Assembly (NCBI GenBank): GCA_029690005.1
Contig: CP121458.1
Coordinates: forward strand, 4,793,872-4,857,871
Direction: 5' to 3'
Source of the DNA: Prescottella defluvii
GTDB taxonomy: Bacteria > Actinomycetota > Actinomycetes > Mycobacteriales > Mycobacteriaceae
DNA length: 64,000 nt
A program made the position numbers and the translations under genes. Below the pieces are notes generated by a model. That model was not told the origin of the DNA, made no database searches, and saw nothing but the letters and a program-made list of their open reading frames with translations. Within the stretch, counting starts at the first letter, position 1. Each line of letters starts with the position of its first letter. Of this stretch, positions 1 through 9,519 are shown piece after piece.

Positions 1-159
1 CTACGCGGGCGACAACCTGTGGTCGCACGAGGAGGACGCCTACAACCCGATGAACTTTCTGTCGATGGCGAAGAAGTGGTGCCGGCACGCCGACACGTCG
101 GGAACCTGCCCGACGACGCCCGGGTCTGGCTGGAGAAGATGGCCAACGTCCCGGGCTGA
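1..159 (+). CDS. C-terminal end of an unidentified protein (partial, frameshifted)
   Basis: The frame is open from base 2 and encodes about 36 residues rich in Trp, Asn and His. It then appears to slip near base 108-112, inside a run of G. The continuing frame reads NLPDDARVWLEKMANVPG and stops at 157-159, directly before a strong terminator, so this is the true gene end. One missing G restores a single reading frame. I do not recognise the family from this fragment; the bulk of the gene lies outside the window. Confidence 0.55.
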   Translation, partial: LRGRQPVVARGGRLQPDELSVDGEEVVPARRHVGNLPDDARVWLEKMANVPG

Positions 160-175
160 CCGGGGCCGCGAACGA

Positions 176-209
176 AAACGGGCGCCCTCCGTGTGGAGGG
201 CGCCCGTTT
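176..209. terminator. Bidirectional intrinsic terminator
   Basis: A perfect 15-bp stem (176-190 pairing with 195-209) closes a GTGT loop. It has an A-run on the left and a T-run on the right, so it can end transcription from both sides. It sits between the convergent unidentified gene and the small membrane protein gene. Confidence 0.85.
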
Positions 210-228
210 CGTGTGCGTGACGCGGACG

Positions 229-591
229 TCAGTAGCTGGTCCAGAGCACCGCGATGAGCGCGTTGACGATCGCCAGGATGCCGACGATGTGCGCGAAGTT
301 GGGGTTGCCCTGGCCGCGCTTCTCGCGGGCCCGGCCGATCTCGGCGAACGCGACGATGACCAGGGTGATCAGCAGCTTCACGCCGATCTTGGTGTGGTTG
401 TAGTCCTTGCCCAGCGACTCCACGGCCTCCCCCAGGCCGACGATCACGAGACCCGACAGCAGCTGGATTCGAGCGCCCCAGACCATCACCTCGCTGATCC
501 GCGGCGCCTTCAGGACCGAGAGATATCCACCGACGATGGCAGCCATGCCCAGCAGGTGGATGGCGACGAGGATGTTGTAGACGACAGACAT
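229..591 (-). CDS. Small integral membrane protein, four predicted helices
   Basis: This 120-residue protein is almost entirely hydrophobic. Four helices are visible at about residues 4-26, 38-56, 69-86 and 98-117, and the short loops carry most of the charges. It resembles the short actinobacterial conserved hypothetical membrane proteins that are predicted from sequence only. It has its own ATG at 591 and shares the terminator at 176-209 with the gene on the left. A gap of about 70 bases separates it from the next minus-strand gene, so it may be the last gene of that unit. Its function is unknown. Confidence 0.7.
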   Translation of the reverse strand: MSVVYNILVAIHLLGMAAIVGGYLSVLKAPRISEVMVWGARIQLLSGLVIVGLGEAVESLGKDYNHTKIGVKLLITLVIVAFAEIGRAREKRGQGNPNFAHIVGILAIVNALIAVLWTSY

Positions 592-660
592 GCTATTACC
601 TTAGCTTTACGTATCCGGCGGCTTCACAACTCTGCTCGAGAAATCCATCCAAAGGTGGAT

Positions 661-1839
661 TCACCGGAACTGCGGATGCCACACCGCTTGCACGCGGCCG
701 TCCTCGACCACCTCGATGTCTGGCCAGCGGTCGAAGGCGGAACAGGGGTGGGAGATCCCGAAATCCACGATGTCCCCCACTTCGAGTTCCTCGGAATCGG
801 TGAGGACCAGGTGGTGGTCGTAGATCTGGGTCGCGGTCGCCTTGGCCGCACCGCGGGGGATTCCCCGGGCATCGGTGGCGGACACGAGCACCGGCAGACC
901 CGCATCGTAGGGCAGCTCGCGCTTTCCGGCGCCGACCACGATCAGCCCCGGTTCCGGCGCGGACAGGACGACGGCCCGGACCGTCAGGGCCGCGTGCAGA
1001 GCGGGCACCGGCGACACCGCCGCGTATGTTCCGTGGTCGTGCGTCACGTAGCAACCCGACCGCAGCACTGAAATCGGACGCCTGCCGGTCCGGCCAGAAT
1101 GATCCGGAAGGTCCGCTACCGCGTCGACGACCCGGTCTGGGAAGGCCGAGCCACCCATACTGAACACGGACTGCTCGGCCTCGATCCACGGTGATACGAG
1201 CCGGAAGGCCTCCACTGCCTCCCTGCAATGGGCGTCGACCTGCGCGATGATGTCCGAGTCCCGCCGGTTCGGTCGTACGCCCTCGTATCCAGCGACTCCC
1301 GCGAGCACGATTCCTGAGTAGTTCTCACACGCCCGGGCAAGATTCAGCGCCGCCGAGGCCTCCCGGACACCGCTCCGTCCGCCCGGTGCCCCGACGTCGA
1401 TGAGTACCTTCAGGGGGTTGTCGGCGCCCTGCATGCCCGTTCCGGCCAGACGCAGTCCGACCATCGAGTCCACGAAGAGGTAGAGCTCCAGTGAGGGGTG
1501 CGTGTCCAGCCACGTACGCATCGCCTCGAGTTCGGGGCGATGGACCACCTCGTTTGCGATCAGGATGCGCCGCGCTCCCCATTCGAGCGCAATGGACGCT
1601 TGACGAACCGTGGCGACCGTGACGCCCCAGGCGCCGGCGCGCAGCTGCCGCTCGACGATGGGGCGTGTCATCGTCGTCTTGATGTGCGGGCACAGCTCGA
1701 CGCCGCGGTCGCGGCACCACGTCGCCATGAGCTCCACGTTGTGTTCGACCGCGGGGAGACTCAGCTGCAGCTGCGGCAGGGACGGCCCGACATCTCCGTC
1801 GTGCGCCGTGTCGTCGTGGAAGACGTCGGAACGGGTCAC
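661..1839 (-). CDS. PLP-dependent D-threonine aldolase / D-serine dehydratase-like enzyme
   Basis: This 392-residue protein has the alanine-racemase-type N-terminal barrel. The motif PHIKTT, near residue 53, carries the expected PLP lysine. The C-terminal beta domain has the HPCSAFDRW motif, whose His and Cys bind a metal in the DSD1/D-threonine-aldolase family. Members cleave or dehydrate D-configured beta-hydroxy amino acids. The gene starts with GTG at 1839 and lies 51 bases downstream of the GntR gene on the same strand, so the two are probably co-transcribed. It faces away from an ABC transporter operon with phosphatase genes. An amino-alcohol or aminophosphonate substrate is conceivable but is only inference. 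Confidence 0.8.
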   Translation of the reverse strand: MTRSDVFHDDTAHDGDVGPSLPQLQLSLPAVEHNVELMATWCRDRGVELCPHIKTTMTRPIVERQLRAGAWGVTVATVRQASIALEWGARRILIANEVVHRPELEAMRTWLDTHPSLELYLFVDSMVGLRLAGTGMQGADNPLKVLIDVGAPGGRSGVREASAALNLARACENYSGIVLAGVAGYEGVRPNRRDSDIIAQVDAHCREAVEAFRLVSPWIEAEQSVFSMGGSAFPDRVVDAVADLPDHSGRTGRRPISVLRSGCYVTHDHGTYAAVSPVPALHAALTVRAVVLSAPEPGLIVVGAGKRELPYDAGLPVLVSATDARGIPRGAAKATATQIYDHHLVLTDSEELEVGDIVDFGISHPCSAFDRWPDIEVVEDGRVQAVWHPQFR

Positions 1840-1890
1840 TGTGAGCCTCCGGATCCGATTTCGGCAGGCGACGTGGTCGCTCTGCAGGGG

Positions 1891-2712
1891 CTAGCCACGG
1901 CGACGCGACAGGGCCGTCGTGGCCACGGAGTTGTGCACGGTGAACGACACCGTGCCGGGCAGGAAGCGGTCGTCGGACCACAGTAGCGGGGTGCTGGCGG
2001 GGTCGGTGACGCGTCTTCGCTCGCGGAGCAGGGGCGAGCCCTCGGCGCACCCCAGATGACGGGCATCGTCCGTGTCTGCCTCGACGAGATCGATGGTGTG
2101 ATCGGCATCGGTGAACACGACGCCCTCGTCCAGCAGGGGGTTCGCGTGCGAGGGGGCATCCGGCGGCAGATCGGCTATCAGCTTTCCGACCTCCTCGGGG
2201 TAGATGGCACGCTCGAGCATCACGGGAACCCGCGAGAGAGTGCGGAGCCGGACCACCCGGTAGATGTGCGATCCCGGTTCGAGCTGGAGCTGCTCGCACT
2301 CCAGCGGCAGAGCGAGCCGATGCTCGATCTCGACCGTTCGACTTCCGGGAGCCTCCCCGATCGAGTGTGCCCAGCCGGTGAAGCTGAGCAACTCGAAGAA
2401 GCTCTGCGTACGCGCCGTGCCGAGAATGACGCGGCGTGTGCCACGTCGTGAGGTGACCAGTCCGTTCGCGCGCAGCACAGCCAGGGCCTGACGGACGGTG
2501 CCGCGGGAGACGCCGTACTGCCCGGCGAGACTCTCCTCGCTGGGCAGCCGGTCCCCTGAACCGAACTCTCCGGACGTGATCGCCTCGCGCAACTCGGCTG
2601 CCAACCTTCGATACTCGGCATGCGGGCGCTCGCCCCCGATCCAGCCAATGTCCTCTCCCTTCCTGCACCCGGTGACCTTTGACCAAATCGTAGCTCTCAC
2701 AAACCTTCCCAC
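1891..2712 (-). CDS. GntR-family (HutC/UTRA) transcriptional regulator
   Basis: The N-terminal winged helix-turn-helix (LPSEESLAGQYGVSRGTVRQAL, about residues 50-72 of the longest frame) is classical GntR. The C-terminal part has the UTRA ligand fold seen in HutC, PhnF, NagR and DasR. The longest frame opens at a GTG at 2712, but the conserved domain begins some 30 residues later. A GAAGGGAGAGG element near 2660 suggests a later, non-canonical start, so the start is uncertain. The gene is divergent from the binding-protein gene, with a HutC-like palindrome in between. It probably represses the transporter operon and itself. Confidence 0.88.
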   Translation of the reverse strand: MGRFVRATIWSKVTGCRKGEDIGWIGGERPHAEYRRLAAELREAITSGEFGSGDRLPSEESLAGQYGVSRGTVRQALAVLRANGLVTSRRGTRRVILGTARTQSFFELLSFTGWAHSIGEAPGSRTVEIEHRLALPLECEQLQLEPGSHIYRVVRLRTLSRVPVMLERAIYPEEVGKLIADLPPDAPSHANPLLDEGVVFTDADHTIDLVEADTDDARHLGCAEGSPLLRERRRVTDPASTPLLWSDDRFLPGTVSFTVHNSVATTALSRRRG

Positions 2713-2827
2713 TGGTCACAGGCGTCTCCCCGCCAGGAATGGACAGTTCCCGGCCAGGGAATCTTCACGGCTCGATTCCGAGTGGTTCACCTCACGGTCA
2801 CGTTGCCCTGGCGAAATGATGGCGAAG

Positions 2828-2839
2828 TTGTATAGCCAA
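2828..2839. promoter_or_regulatory. Candidate HutC/PhnF-type operator TTGTATAGCCAA
   Basis: The imperfect palindrome lies 20 bases upstream of the binding-protein start, in the intergenic region shared with the GntR gene. It agrees at 9 of 12 positions with the TGGTATAGACCA-type sites described for PhnF/NagR-class HutC regulators. That similarity is recalled, not searched. Confidence 0.45.
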
Positions 2840-2858
2840 CATTGATCAGGGAGACGCC

Positions 2859-4010
2859 ATGCGACTGCACCACCTTCGCCGGGCGAGCCTCGCTTGCTCG
2901 CTGGCGATCGCCTTGTCGACGCTCGCAGGCTGCGGACTGACCAGCACCAAGGCTGACAGCGACGCCGACAAGTCCTCGACCGCCACCTCAGCCGAGGACT
3001 TCGGCGGCATGGACGGCCTCATCGCCGCCGCGAAGCAGGAAGGCAAGTTGAACGCCATCGCCCTCCCGCGGGACTGGGCCAACTACGGCGAGATCATCGA
3101 CACCTTCGAGGCGAAGTACGGGATCGATGTCGAGGTGGAGAATCCGGACGGGTCCAGTCAGGACGAGATCAACGCCGCGACGTCACGCAAGGGGCAAGAC
3201 CGATCGCCGGACGTCATCGACGTGGGCCACATCTTCGGCATCAGCGCTGCCGACCAGGGCGTGCTGGCGCCGTACCGCGTGCAGGCGTTCGCCGACATCC
3301 CCGAGGGCCAGAAGGACGCCGACGCCCGGTGGTACAACGACATGGGCGGCTACGTCTCGATCGGCTGCGACAACGCGCGCATTGCGAAGTGCCCCAAGAC
3401 CTTTGCGGACCTTCTCGACCCGCAGTACAAGGGCATGGTCGCGCTGAACGGCAACCCCACGAAGTCCGGCTCCGCGTTCGCCGCCGTCTACGCGGCCGCT
3501 CTCGCCAACGGAGGCTCCTTCGGCGACATCCAGCCGGGTCTGGACTACTTCGCCAAGCTCCGCGGGGTCGGCAACCTCAACCCGGTCGAGTCGACGCCCG
3601 CAACCATCCAGAAGGGCGAGACCCCCATCAGCATCGACTGGGACTACCTCAACGCCGGCTACCACGACGAGCTCCGCGACAAGGGGATCGATTGGCAGGT
3701 CTCGATCCCGGCCGACGGCCTGTTCGCGCAGTTCTACTCCCAGGCGATCGTGAAGTGGGCGCCGCACCCCGCTGCGGCGCGACTCTGGCAGGAGTTCCTC
3801 TACAGCCCTGAGGGTCAGAACCTCTGGTTGAAGGGCTACGCCCGGCCCGTTCTGATGCCCGCGATGGAGAAGTCGGGCACGCTCGACGCCGCTGCCGCAG
3901 CCCGACTGCCGAAGGTCGACGCCGCTGCCCCGGTCTTCCCGACGGAGGCGCAGTCGACCACGGCCAAGGAAGTCGTCAGCCGCGGCTGGGCCGGCGTCGT
4001 CTCGAAATGA
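2859..4010 (+). CDS. ABC transporter extracellular solute-binding lipoprotein
   Basis: This 383-residue protein has a lipoprotein signal peptide whose lipobox LAGC places the lipidated cysteine at residue 25. The mature part is a periplasmic-binding fold of the iron(III)/spermidine/2-aminoethylphosphonate type. A mature-start linker rich in Ser, Asp and Lys precedes the fold, which includes a DWDYLNAGY segment. It would capture the substrate at the outer face of the membrane for the two permeases and the ATPase that follow. Its stop overlaps the next start (ATGA), so the operon is translationally coupled. The substrate cannot be read from the sequence. Confidence 0.88.
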   Translation: MRLHHLRRASLACSLAIALSTLAGCGLTSTKADSDADKSSTATSAEDFGGMDGLIAAAKQEGKLNAIALPRDWANYGEIIDTFEAKYGIDVEVENPDGSSQDEINAATSRKGQDRSPDVIDVGHIFGISAADQGVLAPYRVQAFADIPEGQKDADARWYNDMGGYVSIGCDNARIAKCPKTFADLLDPQYKGMVALNGNPTKSGSAFAAVYAAALANGGSFGDIQPGLDYFAKLRGVGNLNPVESTPATIQKGETPISIDWDYLNAGYHDELRDKGIDWQVSIPADGLFAQFYSQAIVKWAPHPAAARLWQEFLYSPEGQNLWLKGYARPVLMPAMEKSGTLDAAAAARLPKVDAAAPVFPTEAQSTTAKEVVSRGWAGVVSK

Positions 4011-4938
4011 GCATTCAGGTTACGGCGGCTGGGGATCGGACCGCGGGGCCCGGCACCGCCGTAGACGCGCCCGTCGTCCCCGGCGGCGCAGCCTTCGGGG
4101 GACGACGGGCGGCTGGCTCGGTGTTCTTCCGCTGCTGCTGTTCGCGGTGGTCGCGTTGGGTCTGCCCGTGGCGACGATGGTGATCGGCGCGTTCACCGCA
4201 CCCTCGACCGATTCAGCCGGGGGCGGGTTCACCACGGCCAATATGAGCGCGACTCTGCAGGACCCGTACCTGTCGAGCCTGATCGGCAGCATCCAGCTCT
4301 CGGCGGTGGCCGCGGCGATCGGAGCGGTCGTCGGCCTGCCGATCGCTCATGCAGTCGTGACGTCGCGGTTCCGGGCCCTCCGCGAGGCGGTCCTGGCGGC
4401 GGCCGGCGTCCTGGCGAACTTCGGCGGGGTTCCCTTGGCGTTCGCCTTCGTGGCGACCCTGGGCAACGCCGGCGTGCTGACAGGCGCCCTCCATCTCGAC
4501 GACCTCGGCTGGAGCCTCTACGACTCTCGGGGACTGACCGTCGTCTACCTCTACTTCCTCATCCCGCTCATGGTCTTGACCCTCACCCCGGCACTCGAAG
4601 GTCTGCGCAAGCAGTGGCGCGAGGCTGCCTCGAACAATCGCGCGAGCACGGTGCAGTACTGGCGGCACGTGGCACTGCCGATTCTGCTGCCGTCGCTGCT
4701 GGGCGGATTCGTCCTGCTGTTCGGGACGGCATTCAGCGCGTACGCGACGGCCGCGGCAATTGCCGGCAGCTCCGTGCAACTGGTCACCGTGCAGATCGCC
4801 GCCGGCTTGTCCGGAGACGTGCTCGTGGGTCAGGGCAACGTCGCGCTCGCCCTCGGCCTGGACATGGTGCTGGTCGCGGCGATCGTCATGGCCGTCTATC
4901 TGCCGCTACAGCGAAGGAGCGCGCGATGGCTCGCGTGA
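4007..4938 (+). CDS. ABC transporter permease 1 (one frameshift)
   Basis: The start ATG at 4007 overlaps the binding-protein stop. The first 33 or so codons are soluble and Ala/Gly-rich. At the G-run near 4098-4102 the frame shifts; one extra G joins it to GWLGVLPLLLFAVVALG, the first membrane helix. Six helices follow, with the inner-membrane permease coupling loop EAASNNRASTVQYWRHVALP at about residues 205-225. This is the BPD-transp-1 family that pairs with the ATPase. The last 13 bases overlap the second permease gene. Without the correction only a truncated start at 4147 would be annotated. Confidence 0.82.
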
Positions 4939-5759
4939 GATCGACGAGGTCCGGATACGGCCGCCTGCTCGTGCTGCTGGTCGCCGGCCTCTACTTCGTC
5001 GTCCCGATCGCCTGCGCGTTCGCGTTCAGCGTGGGCATCGGCTCGCCCGGTCAGCAGGTCGGTCTCGACGCCTACACGGGCATCGCCGGGGCGAAGGGCC
5101 TAGCCGGCAGCCTCGCATTGACGCTGAAGGTAGCCGCAGCCACGATCGTGCTCGTACTGGGTTTGCTGGTGCCGGCGCTGCTGGCGGTACGGCTTGTCGC
5201 ACCGCGTCTGCGCACGGTGGTGCAAGCCGTATGCCTGCTGCCGCTCGTCGTCCCGGCCGTCGCCCTCGGCGCAGGCATCACCACGTTGTTGACGTGGGGT
5301 GCGGATCGCAATTACGGCACACCGTTGTTCGACGGTCTGGTTGCGTTGCAAGACCCCAATTTTCCGGTGATCCTGGTGCTCGCCTATGCCGTGATGGCGC
5401 TTCCTCTCGCCTACAGCACGCTCGAAGCCGGGCTGTCTGCGCTCGACTTGCGGGTTCTCGTCGAAGCCGCACGGTCGTGCGGGTCCTCGTGGCCGCGCAC
5501 ACTCATCCACGTCTTACTGCCGAATCTGCGTGGCGCGCTGCTGAACGCCGCCTTCCTGACTCTCGCTCTCGTGCTCGGCGAGTACGCCGTCGCCGCGCTC
5601 CTCGGGTACCAACCGTTCGCGGTATGGACCGTCGTCATCAGCGGTTCCGAGGCGCAGATGTCGGTCGCTGTTTCCATCGTCGGCCTACTCGGCACCTGGG
5701 CGCTGCTCATGGTGGTCGCTGCGGCCGGTCGCACCCGTCGCCTCGAGGAGGCCCCATGA
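4926..5759 (+). CDS. ABC transporter permease 2
   Basis: This protein of about 277 residues begins at ATG 4926, inside the end of permease 1. It has six hydrophobic segments, and the coupling loop ([22 protein letters not shown]) marks it as a BPD-transp-1 subunit. Together with permease 1 it should form the heterodimeric channel, as in the PotBC, FbpB-like and PhnUV arrangements. It ends in an ATGA overlap with the ATPase gene. No frameshift is visible. The longer open frame running upstream from 4614 lies inside permease 1 and is not coding. Confidence 0.87.
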   Translation: MARVRSTRSGYGRLLVLLVAGLYFVVPIACAFAFSVGIGSPGQQVGLDAYTGIAGAKGLAGSLALTLKVAAATIVLVLGLLVPALLAVRLVAPRLRTVVQAVCLLPLVVPAVALGAGITTLLTWGADRNYGTPLFDGLVALQDPNFPVILVLAYAVMALPLAYSTLEAGLSALDLRVLVEAARSCGSSWPRTLIHVLLPNLRGALLNAAFLTLALVLGEYAVAALLGYQPFAVWTVVISGSEAQMSVAVSIVGLLGTWALLMVVAAAGRTRRLEEAP

Positions 5760-6935
5760 CCGCGTTACTGACCGACCGGACGCCCTCGCCCACGGCGGGA
5801 GCCGGTTCCACCGTCGAGTTCCGGGATTGCGCCGGACATTCGGCGCCACAACGGCATTGGACGGGCTCGATCTGGAGATCCGCCCGGGTGCACTGCTCGC
5901 CCTGCTCGGCCCGTCCGGATGCGGTAAGACGACCGCGCTGCGCACTGTTGCCGGTTTCGAGCGCCCTGACGCAGGCATGGTGCTCATGGACGGCGAAGAC
6001 ATCACCCGGACCCCGCGCATCGGCGTGATGTGGGCATGGTGTTCCAGTCCTACAGCCTCTTCCCGCATCTGAACGCCGTCGACAACGTCGCCTTCGGACT
6101 GCGGATGCAGGGAACGGGCAAGTCCGCCCGGCGCGCCCGCGCGATGGAACTCCTCGAGCTGGTGGGGCTGCCGCAGCACTCCACGCGGTACCCGAGCCAG
6201 CTCTCCGGTGGCCAGCAGCAGCGGATCGCGTTGGCGCGCGCCCTCGCACTGCGCCCCCGGGTCCTGCTGCTGGACGAGCCGCTGTCGGCGCTCGACGCGC
6301 AGGTGCGACAGACCCTGCGGGAGGAGATCCGCCGGCTGCAGCAGCAGTTGGGCATCACGACGCTGTTCGTGACGCACGACCAGGAGGAGGCTCTCTCGAT
6401 GGCCGACCGGGTTGCCGTGATGCGGTCCGGGCGGATGGAGCAGTGTGCGCCGCCGGCCGAGCTCTACGAGCGCCCTGCGACGGCGTTCGTCGCCGAATTC
6501 GTCGGCGTCATGAGCCGGATCCCGGGGCAGCTGTCGGCGGACGCGCGGACGGTGCACGTTCTCGGCCGCCGACTCCCCGTCCATGGGGAGCTTCCGGGCA
6601 CGGAGTCCGGAACCGGAGCCCGCGACGTCGATGTGCTGGTGCGCCCGGAGGCCCTCGGCGTGACGGCGGCCGACGACGGAACGTCCCGGATCACCGCCTC
6701 GACGTTCCGAGGCGCCGGCACGCGGTTGACGGTGCAGCTGCCGGACGGACGCGAGGCGATTGCGGACGTGTCCACCACCGCCGCAACCGCGCTCGGCGCG
6801 GGCACTGCCGTGACCCTCTCGCTGCCGGACCGCCCGGTGCTGGTGGACCGCCCACGCGGAGCCACCGAAGCGTCCAGCAAGCCAGTGCCACAACCTGTTT
6901 CAACCGATCGACGGGCCTGGAGGCGCACCCGATGA
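5756..6935 (+). CDS. ABC transporter ATP-binding protein (two frameshifts)
   Basis: The Walker A motif GPSGCGKTT, signature LSGGQQQR, Walker B VLLLDEP and H-loop VTHDQEE are all present. A C-terminal TOBE-like domain of the CysA/PotA/FbpC group follows. The start ATG at 5756 overlaps the preceding stop. One G seems missing near 5824 ([17 protein letters not shown]), and a second slip near 6022-6030 lies just before [13 protein letters not shown], the Q-loop. With both repaired the protein is about 390 residues, normal for the family. It powers the two permeases. The stop overlaps the HAD gene start (ATGA). Confidence 0.85.
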
Positions 6936-7615
6936 GACACGACCACCGCCCCGACGCACCGGCAGCCGTCCTCTTCGACATGGACGGGACGCTGGTCGAC
7001 GCCGAGCGACTCTGGTGGGACGCAGTCGAGCGGGTCGCGGCACGGATCGGGCATCGCTTGTCGGCGGCCGACGCGCCGGCCGTGCTGGGACGTCCCTCCG
7101 GTCACACCGCCGCCTATCTGTGCCGGACACTCGGACCGGCGGCGCCGAACCCGGATGCGCTTGCCCGCGAGCTCGATTCGGCGTTCACGGCCCTGGTCGC
7201 CGACGAGGTCGTTCCCCGCCCGGGGGTGCTGCCGCTGCTCGATGAGCTGGTCGGCGCGCGGATTCCCACGGCGATCGTGACGGCGTCACCACGACGTGTC
7301 GTCGACTTGGTGCGCGAGACGCTCGGCGCGGAGCGGTTCACCACGACGATCGCCGTCGAGGACACGGTCCGCTCCAAACCGGCGCCGGACCCCTACCTCG
7401 CGGCGGCAGCGGCCCTCGGCGTGGACCCGCGCGCGTGCGTCGCTGTCGAAGACACGCCCGTGGGTGTGGCGGCAGCCGAGGCTGCGGGATGCGCCGTACT
7501 CGTCGTTCCCTCTGTCGACGTCCCGCCGGCAGCGGGACGAACGATCCTGAACTCACTCGAGGGGGCCGACGTCGCCTTCCTCGCCTCCCTGTTGCACCCG
7601 GCAGAAAGAAACTGA
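6932..7615 (+). CDS. HAD-superfamily phosphatase
   Basis: This 227-residue protein has HAD motif I as DMDGT, motif II in IVTASPRR, the conserved lysine in RSKPAPD and motif IV in VEDTPVG. The cap insertion lies after motif I. That is the beta-phosphoglucomutase/phosphoglycolate-phosphatase type. Motif I has DMDGT where phosphonatase PhnX has DxAGT, so it is probably a phosphate monoesterase rather than a C-P hydrolase. It overlaps the ATPase gene by 4 bases and precedes the phospholipase C-like gene by 2 bases, so it should act on the transported compound or its product. Confidence 0.85.
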   Translation: MRHDHRPDAPAAVLFDMDGTLVDAERLWWDAVERVAARIGHRLSAADAPAVLGRPSGHTAAYLCRTLGPAAPNPDALARELDSAFTALVADEVVPRPGVLPLLDELVGARIPTAIVTASPRRVVDLVRETLGAERFTTTIAVEDTVRSKPAPDPYLAAAAALGVDPRACVAVEDTPVGVAAAEAAGCAVLVVPSVDVPPAAGRTILNSLEGADVAFLASLLHPAERN

Positions 7616-7617
7616 GC

Positions 7618-9478
7618 ATGGACGACATCCGCCACGTGGTGATCCTGATGCAGGAGAATCGCAGCTTCGACCACTACTTCGGCACACTCGGCGGGGTCCG
7701 CGGGTTCGAGGACCGCCAGGCCCTGACGTTCCCGGACGGCGACAGCGTCTTCCGCCAGCCTGCGCTGTCCCGCTCGGACGGTGGCGTCCTCCTGCCGTTC
7801 CGGATGGACTCCACCCGGTACAACGCCCAGAACGCGGAGGGTCTGCCGCACGACTGGGAAAGCGGTCACGATGCCATCAACCGGGGTGCGATGAACCGCT
7901 GGACCTCGGCCAAGGGCGAGCGGAGCATGGGATACCTCACCCGCGAGGACATTCCGTATCAGTTCGCGCTCGCGGACGCGTTCACGATCGGCGACGCGTA
8001 CTTCTGCTCGATGGCCGGCCCCACCAGCCCCAACCGCCTCTACCTGTGGACCGGGACGGTGGGACCGGGACGCGACGGCACGACCGGGCCCTGGATCGAC
8101 AACACGCCGCTACCGGAAAGCCCGGTGTGCGACTGGACGACGTATGCCGAGCGTCTCTCCGACGCCGGCGTCTCCTGGCGCGTCTATCACACGCCGGGCC
8201 TCGACGAGCGAGACGGCAACTACGAGGACAACGCCCTGGAGTACTCCCCAGTTCCACGGCTTCGCACAGGACGATCCCCGGTACGTCGATGCGATGACGA
8301 GGTGGGACCTGGCGGCCTTCGACGCGCACTGCAAGGACGGCACGCTGCCCACGGTGTCGTGGCTCGTGTCGCCGTACCTGTTCTGCGAGCACCCCGACGC
8401 CAGCCCGGCGTACGGCGCGCACTGGGTCGACACCGCGCTCCAATCGCTGTTCGCCAACCCCGAGGTGTGGCGACACACCGTGTTCCTCCTCATGTACGAC
8501 GAGAACGACGGCTACTTCGACCATGTGGTGCCGCCGTTCCCGCCCGCCGGCACCCCTGAGGAGTTCGTGGACGGGCAGCCGATCGGGCTCGGCAACCGGG
8601 TGCCGCTGCTGGTGGTCTCCCCGTGGTCGCGCGGCGGATGGGTGAACTCTCAGGTGTTCGACCACACCTCGGTGCTGCAGTTTCTGGAACTCGTCACCGG
8701 CGTGCGCGAGCCCAACATCAGTGAGTGGCGGCGAGCGGTGTGCGGCGACCTGACGAGCTGCTTCGACTTCGACAACCCCGACTACTCCGTCCCCGCGCTG
8801 CCGGACACGGGAGCGCTGATGGCAGCGGCCGATGCGGCCGTGGACCTGCCGCCGGTGCCGCTGCCTGTCCCAGGGGCGCAGGTCATGCCGACGCAGGAGC
8901 CGCGAAGCCGTCCGCGCCGGCCGCTGCCGTACCGGCCCTGGGCCGACGTCGTGGTCGATCACGCCACCGGCCGGGTCCGCGCCGAGCTCACGAACGAGGG
9001 CAGCGTGGCGTTCCACTACACGGTCTTCCCCAACGCGTACCGGCCATTCGCCGGTACCCCGTTCACCGTCGCGCCGCAGGGCACCGCCGTCTACGAGTGG
9101 GACGCCGTCCGCACCGCGGGTCGCTACGACTTCACCGTCTACGGCGCGGACGGATTCCTCCGCCACTTCGCGGGCGCGCTGCCCCGGACCGACGACGCCG
9201 CCGTACCGGACGTCAGAGCTGTACTGCGAGGCAGCGGGCCTACGGACACGTGGCTGGAGCTGGAGTTGGCAAACCCCGGCGCGGCTGCGCTGTCCTTCGT
9301 GATCGCACCGCGGCATTCCGGCGGGGAATCGCGCGTCCACGAGGTCGGGCCGAACGGACGGGTGAGCGTCCGTTGGCCCACGGCCGACGGCCGTTACGAC
9401 GTCACCGTCACGGCTGACGACGGCACTTCCTTCACACGTCGCTACGCGGGTTCGGTGTACGGAACCGACACCGCGTAG
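7618..9478 (+). CDS. Phospholipase C / phosphoesterase family enzyme without a signal peptide (one frameshift)
   Basis: The protein starts MDDIRHVVILMQENRSFDHYF, the metal-binding N terminus of bacterial phosphocholine-specific phospholipase C and AcpA-type phosphatases. Other family blocks follow: SPNRLYLWTGT, YDENDGYFDHV and FDHTSVLQFLE. Two C-terminal beta-sandwich repeats (DUF756 type) occupy the last 200 residues. One extra C at about 8247-8253 shifts the frame; without it YSQFHGFAQDDPRYVDAM reads through. Family members usually carry a Tat signal peptide, but here the catalytic domain begins at residue 1. Upstream in-frame sequence overlaps the HAD gene and is not hydrophobic. A cytosolic role after import fits the operon. 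Confidence 0.85.
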
Positions 9479-9519
9479 GCGGCAACGCCGCTAGGCGACC
9501 TCCGCACCGGGGCGTGCCG

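Noticed and set aside
5756..6935. Programmed frameshifting in the ABC ATPase
   Set aside because: No slippery heptamer with downstream pseudoknot is evident, and the same kind of G/C-run slip occurs in many unrelated genes here.
6932..7615. Phosphonoacetaldehyde hydrolase (PhnX)
   Set aside because: Motif I is DMDGT, not the DxAGT type of phosphonatases, so a general HAD phosphatase is the safer call.
8138..8300. Two separate genes for the phospholipase C-like protein
   Set aside because: The two halves are consecutive parts of one family domain and one extra C explains the break.
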